Positions 58,252 to 64,000 of a stretch of 64,000 nt of DNA are shown here, one piece after another. The DNA comes from Poecilobothrus nobilitatus. Its lineage: Eukaryota; Arthropoda; Insecta; Diptera; Dolichopodidae. The translations under genes and the position numbers were made by a program. The stretch is from NCBI GenBank assembly GCA_947095535.1, contig OX352774.1, positions 213,888,965 through 213,952,964 of the forward strand, read 5' to 3'. Position 1 is the stretch's first letter, and the number at the start of each line of letters is the position of its first letter. The notes beneath the pieces were generated by a model. It saw only the letters and a program-made list of their open reading frames with translations, was not told where the DNA came from and made no database searches.

Positions 58252-59888
58252 TAAATGTTATTGAATTGAAATCGTCGTGTTTTTGTTTTTTGTTTAAAAA
58301 ATTTTTGCTTAATAAATCGCTATTTTTGAGTAAAAAATGAAAGTTTAAAACCTATAGGAAGCGAAACCTTTAGAAAGACATGCGAAAAATATTTGAAGAT
58401 ATATATGTATATAAAACATATTTTTGAAATTGGAGGATAATTAAAAACTTTATCTGTTTCTATAAGATTGTAAAATAAATAATCCAATACTATCGCTATA
58501 AAATGTTAAGATATTAGAATAAAAATACATAAGTATAAATATAATATAAAAGTATACCATATGATTTGCAGGAATGGTACAAAAGTTGTTCATAATTTGT
58601 TATATTTTCTTTTAATAACATGTTTTTGTTTTTTTGTTTATTTTTTTTTTTGTATGACAAATATTATATATGTGCGGTGGTGACCTCTTGTGGCCACAGT
58701 AATGATGATGACTATTATTATCATTATTGTAATAATTCAAATATTTTTTTTTTTTTTTTGGTTTTTGTAAGTCTTCTTTTTCATTTATATACAAACTAAG
58801 TCCATATATATATTTTCATTAATAAATATACATATATGTATTATACTTATTTGTATGTTCTTTGTCTCTTTCACTTTTATGTTATTTCTTTTTTTCCTTT
58901 AATCTGTATCTCTCGTATATGTATCTCATATATCGTATAAAAGTATGTATATAAGTTTTAAAAATGTTGGGTCAATTATTTTTTCTTATTTTTTTTTTTA
59001 TTGTTGTTATTGCTTTGCTGATATTGTTATTGTTGTTGTTGGTGAGTGAAATAAAGATAAATCTTTATACATCAAAGAGCATGGAAAAAAGTTTGAATTT
59101 TCACAAAGTTATTGTTGTTGTTTTTGCTGTTTTTTTTTTTTAATTTCATTTATAAAAACAAAAAAGTAGAATTGAGAATGATATGAAAGTACCAACGACC
59201 CTAAACTGATTCAATGTAGACTCATGTGTCATATAAGAGGGGATTAAATGGTTTATGGTTTCAGTGGTGTTTGAGGATTTTTTTTTTTTTTTTTTTGTTA
59301 TTATGTATATTTAATGGACAAAGTTTGAAAAAAATTAAATAAATAAAAAGAACAAAAAAGGTTTAAAAAAGTTAAGTTGAAACAAATATCAATTATTTAA
59401 CCTTCTTTACTTTTTATTTGAAGCCCATTTTAGACTTCTGTTTTTTTTCTATTTTTCCTTTTTTTTTTTTTTTTAAAAATTATCATTTCCGTTCATTTTT
59501 TATTAAATTTTACTATTATTAGTTTTTACAGTAAATTTAATTCTATAGGCTTAGTAAAATTGCAATATATGTATATAATATACATATATAATGTACGTAT
59601 ATGTATATTATGTTATACAAATTACAAATTTAAAATAACTCATTACTCTCTAGTTCATTAATTTTAATTTATGGAATGAAAATTGGTTTTTTTAGAAGTT
59701 TTTACAGGAAGTTTGATTTATTACTTATACTTTTTTATTTTACTGGATATTGCCAAACTCACGAAAAAGGATTCTTTTAGGTATATATAAAATTAAGGGG
59801 AGAACGAATTGTAGGAGAAACAGGATGATAAAATTTAGTTGGTAAGTAAATTTTAAACGAACCTGTACTTTTTGAAAATTTGCTAATT
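58252..59888. other. AT-rich non-coding stretch
   Basis: No gene. Trinucleotide-type runs (TTG and ATT) at 58700-58740 and 58995-59045 include a donor-like GTTG|GTGAGTG at 59041 that has no acceptor before it. Confidence 0.55.
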
Positions 59889-60050
59889 TTATAATGGACC
59901 ATATCTATCAGAGGGAAATCCATTAGACAGAAGCATACTCCACATTCTAACGGTTCTCACAATAAATGAATTTCCATAAGTCGGATTGAACCACCTAGGG
60001 ATTCCATGTTTTAGAAATGAAAACTTAATGATAACTATGATATTACTTAT
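59889..60050 (-). pseudogene. LINE C-terminal relic (CR1/jockey-type tail)
   Basis: The minus strand is open from about 60050 to a TAA at 59889-59891. It contains FLKHGIPRWFNPTYGNSFIV followed by RTVRMWSMLL and FPSDRYG. The combination of a TNYG-like motif, NSFIVRTVR-W and then FP-DRY is remembered as the C-terminal end of several insect LINE reverse transcriptases (for example TNYGRNSFIVRT with LWN-LP and FPDRY). The frame is intact over some 50 codons but has no RT catalytic motifs. It is not homologous to the RTE-like relics at 36, 45, 51 and 58 kb. Clade assignment is tentative. Confidence 0.6.
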
Positions 60051-61510
60051 TAAGAGAAAAAGAAAATACAGTTTTAAATAAATTTTATAACAAAAAAGAG
60101 GAGGAATGATTAAAAAGCTGTTAAATATATGTACCTTAAAGTATTGTAAGTTGTAATACAGATGATAGGTAAAAAAATTGTAGTTAGGGATTAGATATCG
60201 TTGTTTTTTTCAAGCTTATGATTTTTCTTGTTTTGTTTTTTTTTTAGGTATTAAATTTATAAATTATCTTAATAACCCATTTTCGAACATTCAACTGAAC
60301 TGAACAACAACTGAACCATCGATTTTCCATATTTTTTAAATTCTAAAAGAATAAATATAGGCCATGAAGAAGGAGGTAGAACAAGAGAGAAGAATTATTA
60401 ATTTATATATAACAAGAAAGTTGCAATATTGCAATGTTCTAATAAAGAATTTTTAATTTCAACTGGGTGCTCCATTAAAAAAAAAGAAATTTGTATTAAG
60501 ATTTTTAAAATACTTAAATAGGTGAAGAATACATTAACTTGTGAAGACGTCAGTGTTCATTCGTATTTATGTTAATTTATATATCGTATTTATGAATATA
60601 ATGGAAATTTTTAGATACTGGTTAGATACATATATCTACTTAGATGTAGTTAATATAAGTATCTTTGTTTTAAATATTAATAGTTAACAATTTTAATTTA
60701 TAACATATAGTTATTAGTTATTTTATTACATTAATTTACATTTTATTTTTTTTTTTTAAGTTAAATTAATTTTTAATAATATAAAATAAATGAGACAATC
60801 ATTTCAAAAATAATTTTTAATTGGAATTTTAATTTTATTTTTTCTTTTTTTTTTAAATTCAAATAATTTTTAATATTTAATAATAACTTTGGACATTAAA
60901 AGGTTTTTTTTTTTAAATAATATTTTTTAATTACGAAATAAATGAAAAATATTTTATATACTTAAGTGTAATTTATTAAATACCAAAATATTTTTATTTA
61001 GTTTTTATTTAATTATTTTACTCATTATTTTTAAATATACATACTTAATATTTTTTTGTACTTAATTAAATTGTCATTTAGTTTTAAATAATTGATGAGA
61101 TAGAAATTATACCTATAATTAACTGTGTTATAAATAAGTAATTATTTAACTTTAATATATATTTTTTTTTTAAGAACAGCTATTATACAGAAATTTAAAC
61201 TAATATTATTATTAATTTATTTTATTATTATACTTAATTATGAAATTATAGAAATGTATGAATTAATAATTCATTATATACTAAAGTAGATGGTTTTAAT
61301 TATTATGTAATTACATAGTTATTTATATTCAATGTTACATTGGTGTAATAGTGGTTAAGTTTACAACAAAAGAGAGTCGGTTTATGATAAAAATTGGTAT
61401 TCTTTTTAAGTGTATTCTTTCCAAGTTCACAATTTTCATTATTTACATTTGAAACGTCATTTTAAAATTTTGTTTTTTTTTATAAAAATAACTACAAAAT
61501 GAAGTTATAG
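60051..61510. other. Extremely AT-rich non-coding stretch
   Basis: From about 60540 to 61330 almost pure A/T with very few G or C. A short acceptor-like T-run ending TTTTTAG|GTATTA at 60247 has a poor donor. No gene. Confidence 0.55.
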
Positions 61511-61590
61511 TAAGCTACCAAATTGATATACGTACATATATATATAAATCTAAGCTACCAAATTGATATACGTACATATATATATAAATC
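61511..61590. repeat. Exact 40-bp tandem duplication
   Basis: 61511-61550 and 61551-61590 are identical 40-bp units beginning TAAGCTACCAAATTGATATA. The exact identity in a region where all other repeats are diverged indicates a recent slippage or duplication event, or an assembly artefact. Confidence 0.95.
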
Positions 61591-62540
61591 AAAAAAATAA
61601 ATTTAAATGCTGCATAAAACTAAAGGAGATATAATGTTTGAAATGATGCTTTTATAATTTATAGTCATCCATCACCTATGAATAGGTATGTTGTACATTT
61701 ATTGATAAATTCCATATATATTGCTGCAAAAAAGGAATACTTATCTCATATTATTGTATTTTATGTCAATTCTGCCATTATTGGCAAGATCATAATATTA
61801 TATTTTCTAATTAAAACTATTTTTCCAATTTCTCCAATTTATGTTATATCTTCTATGTCCAATTCGGTATTTTATATCTCTTTTTTTATTTTTGTTTATA
61901 TATTATTTATTAAACTTTTATTTTATTTCTTTGCTTTTTTTGTTATTAATAACCTTTCTTTTATAGCTTTAAATACAATCTTAAATATATATCACTGAAC
62001 CTGGTTAAATGACTGTTAAAAGATTAAACAAATTGCATATTTATTGCGGCTTTTTATTTAATTTTCCTTTTTATTTAACCCCGTTGTATTAGTTCAGTTC
62101 TGCTTTTTTTTTTTTTTTTAGTTTAGAAATGAAAGAAAATAAAATATGTCCTCTAAGAACATTAATTGGAATGAAAAAATTCACAAGAATAAGATTTAAT
62201 GATTTGTTTTTAATTTTATTTACTCTGTTAATAATTAATATGGCATCCATTAAGTATTCATATATTTTTTTTAAAATACTTTGTGTTTAAAAATTTTAAT
62301 TTTTTAAAATAATTCACTTAACAATGGCAAATTATGAAATGATTTTAACTAACAGGCCAATTGTTTAAATTAATTGTATGACTATAATGTTACTGATGGT
62401 AAGATAATTTTCCTGTTGCGCAAAATAGTTTATGCTAATAATATCTTATTTCTTTATTTTTTTTACTAGCATTAATACATTTTTTTTATTATTATTAATA
62501 TTTTATATATAAGTAATTAAATAAAATATATTTATATTAT
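61591..62540. other. AT-rich stretch upstream of the candidate microexon
   Basis: A 106-codon open frame (plus, 61678-61998) is I-, F- and Y-rich with no recognisable family and is probably chance. A donor-like GATG|GTAAGAT at 62397 has an upstream AACAG, but the segment between is closed in all frames. Confidence 0.5.
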
Positions 62541-62619
62541 AAATTAATATTGTATTATTTTTTTTTTTGTACAATTACAGGTTACGCAAAAGATATTTCT
62601 GGAGTTGAAAGAGGTACGT
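62541..62619 (+). CDS. Candidate 33-nt cassette microexon (exon body 62581-62613)
   Basis: A branch-like TTAAT (about 62543-62547) is followed by a 14-base pyrimidine tract and TACAATTACAG ending at 62580. The segment 62581-62613 is followed by GTACGTAAAT, a near-consensus donor (GAG|GTACGT). The body is 33 nt, a multiple of three. It is open in two frames, VTQKIFLELKE (phase 0) or (G)YAKDISGVER(G) when two bases complete the preceding codon, and closed in the third. Its composition is visibly less A/T-biased than the flanks. Short frame-preserving exons in huge introns are typical of insect neuronal genes, but the parent gene is not recognised. A chance pairing of splice-like sites is possible. 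It is on the same strand as the ratchet-like site at 20.2 kb. Confidence 0.45.
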
Positions 62620-64000
62620 AAATCAGAATTAATAAATATTATTTTAAAAGTATAACTAAAAAATGTTTAAAATATTTTTAAATTATTAATTATAAGTATT
62701 TAGCTTTTTAAAATACACAATTGAAAATTTTAAAATAATTAATAATAAAAATATTAGAAGGAATTTTAACTTCATATATGCATAAAATTAAATGCGTAAA
62801 ATTAAATTTAAATTCATGTTTTTAAAAAATTGTGTCATACTTTTATATGTACTAATTAATGAAAAAAAAAAACGAAAACCACTAAAAATTCCAATAATAT
62901 GAATATTATTTTTATTTATTATTATCATGATCTCATAATGAATTTTAATTTTTAATTTTTTTTTATGTGTTAAAAATTTATCATGACCTATGACAATTTT
63001 TTAATTAATATTAAACAACTCTTTCATAAAGTTAATTTAATATTGCAAAAAAAAAACGAAAAACAAAAAAAAATTGCCACAAGCAATTAAAAAACTCAAA
63101 TTCTTTTTCAATAGATAGAAAATAAAAAAAAATTGAAAAGAGGGAATTAAAATTCATTTCGAACAATAAAAGAATGTATTGTATAAAAAAAAACTAAGAA
63201 CCCATCATTTTTCTTACTAAATTTTAATACGAATTAAAATAAAAATGTTGGTAGGAAAAACCCACCACAAGATAATTTTTAAAAAAAATTGAATCATTTT
63301 TTTTGTAAGTTTTGATTTGCACGCATAACTTCCTGTTTGACAAATTTTTTTTTTTTATTTATTTTAAGGAAGTGCTGATTAGATTACAATTATGTAAAGT
63401 AATATGAAATATACTTTAAATAAAAATAGAGTCATTATCACCTTTGTATCACACAAAAATTATGAAAAAGAAAAACTTAAAATTTTAAAAACTGAAAATA
63501 AAAAAAAAATCCAAAAAATCAAGAATGATATTTTATGTTATTTTGATATACTCGTATGTATATATATTTAAATAGTAGGCACTCGTATAATATATGCACT
63601 TGAGTAAATAAGATATTCATAATCATTTCATCGTACCGCTTGTTTTTCTGTTTGCCGATTTTTAAGTTTGGGAATTTTTTTTGTTTTTGTAGATAAATTG
63701 ATAATTTTTGATAAAAAAAAAATTAAGATAATTTAAATTCTTTCTATATTAATGATTTTGTCTATATTATAAAAGTAAAATCGTAAACGAAAGTATCAAT
63801 CAAGTTTAAGGAAAGTTAAAAGTTCATTAATGGTATGATCACATAATAAGCTACAGCAATAATATTATCATGAAAAGGATACTTAACCAAAAAACAAAAA
63901 AAAACAACCAAACGGTTTAACCAATAGTAACTTTAATCATCACTATATAATAATCGTTATTACTTGAAAAATTCAATAGTAGCTTGAAACAATCAAAAAT
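62620..64000. other. AT-rich non-coding stretch
   Basis: No gene, no second candidate exon and no family repeat recognised to the window end. Confidence 0.55.

Noticed and set aside
60225..60255. Acceptor-like T-run ending TTTTAG|GTATTA as a ratchet point
   Set aside because: Donor GTATTA is poor and no branch motif was seen.
61678..61998. 106-codon plus-strand open frame with hydrophobic residues
   Set aside because: I/F/Y-rich translation is expected of A/T-rich DNA; no membrane protein family recognised and no supporting signals.
62356..62399. Possible exon between AACAG and GATG|GTAAGAT
   Set aside because: All three frames contain stops and the upstream tract is not pyrimidine-rich.
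1..64000. CRISPR array, bacterial operons, terminators or ribosome binding sites
   Set aside because: No regularly spaced conserved direct repeats with unique spacers and no prokaryotic gene structure; the sequence is eukaryotic in character.

Overview
The window is very A/T-rich by eye (roughly four fifths A or T) and full of homopolymer A and T runs and TA-rich microsatellites. It has no bacterial gene organisation, and none of its open frames looks like an intact gene. Target-primed retrotransposon relics, tRNA-derived SINEs, short terminal-inverted-repeat elements and splice-type signals point to a metazoan nuclear genome. A Tc1-like relic, a jockey-like LINE relic and a ratchet-type splice site suggest an insect, most likely a fly (inference).

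The best reading is non-coding DNA inside, or next to, a very long intron of a plus-strand gene. Two signals on the same strand support this. At 20234/20235 a strong 3' splice site abuts a perfect 5' splice site, the signature of recursive splicing in long fly introns. At 62581-62613 a 33-nt segment with a strong acceptor and a good donor could be a cassette microexon. A weaker 45-nt candidate exon lies at 13085-13129 and a weaker ratchet-like site at 57448/57449. The host gene is not identified.

The rest is a graveyard of transposable elements. Retroelement relics: a jockey-like LINE 3' end with poly(A) tail (about 4560-5448, plus); four relics of the C-terminal tail of one RTE-like reverse transcriptase (36.5 kb minus, 45.2-45.6 kb minus, 50.8-51.0 kb minus, 58.2 kb plus); and a further LINE C-terminus (59.9-60.05 kb minus). 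SINEs: four copies of one tRNA-derived family (16.9 and 26.85 kb plus; 28.6 and 44.0 kb minus), plus one doubtful tRNA-like relic at 39.5 kb. DNA elements: a Tc1-like element with TA duplications, 49-bp ends and a piece of transposase (6756-7328); a TTAA-flanked MITE (52.9-53.3 kb); MITE-like elements at 2.7-3.15 kb and 10.4-10.9 kb; and a perfect 26-bp foldback at 1.2-1.33 kb. Dispersed repeats without coding capacity: a family with a conserved GTTACAAAATCAGGG core (five loci at 13.9-33.4 kb), a family with a CTGTCCGTC start (38.9, 43.0 and 44.5-45.8 kb, the last split by a LINE relic), and a family with inverted mini-tandem arrays (30.4 and 42.2 kb).

All calls were made by reading and hand-translating the sequence. 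No database search, k-mer count or splice-site score was run, so family names rest on remembered motifs and are marked as such. Element boundaries are approximate unless a target duplication is stated.
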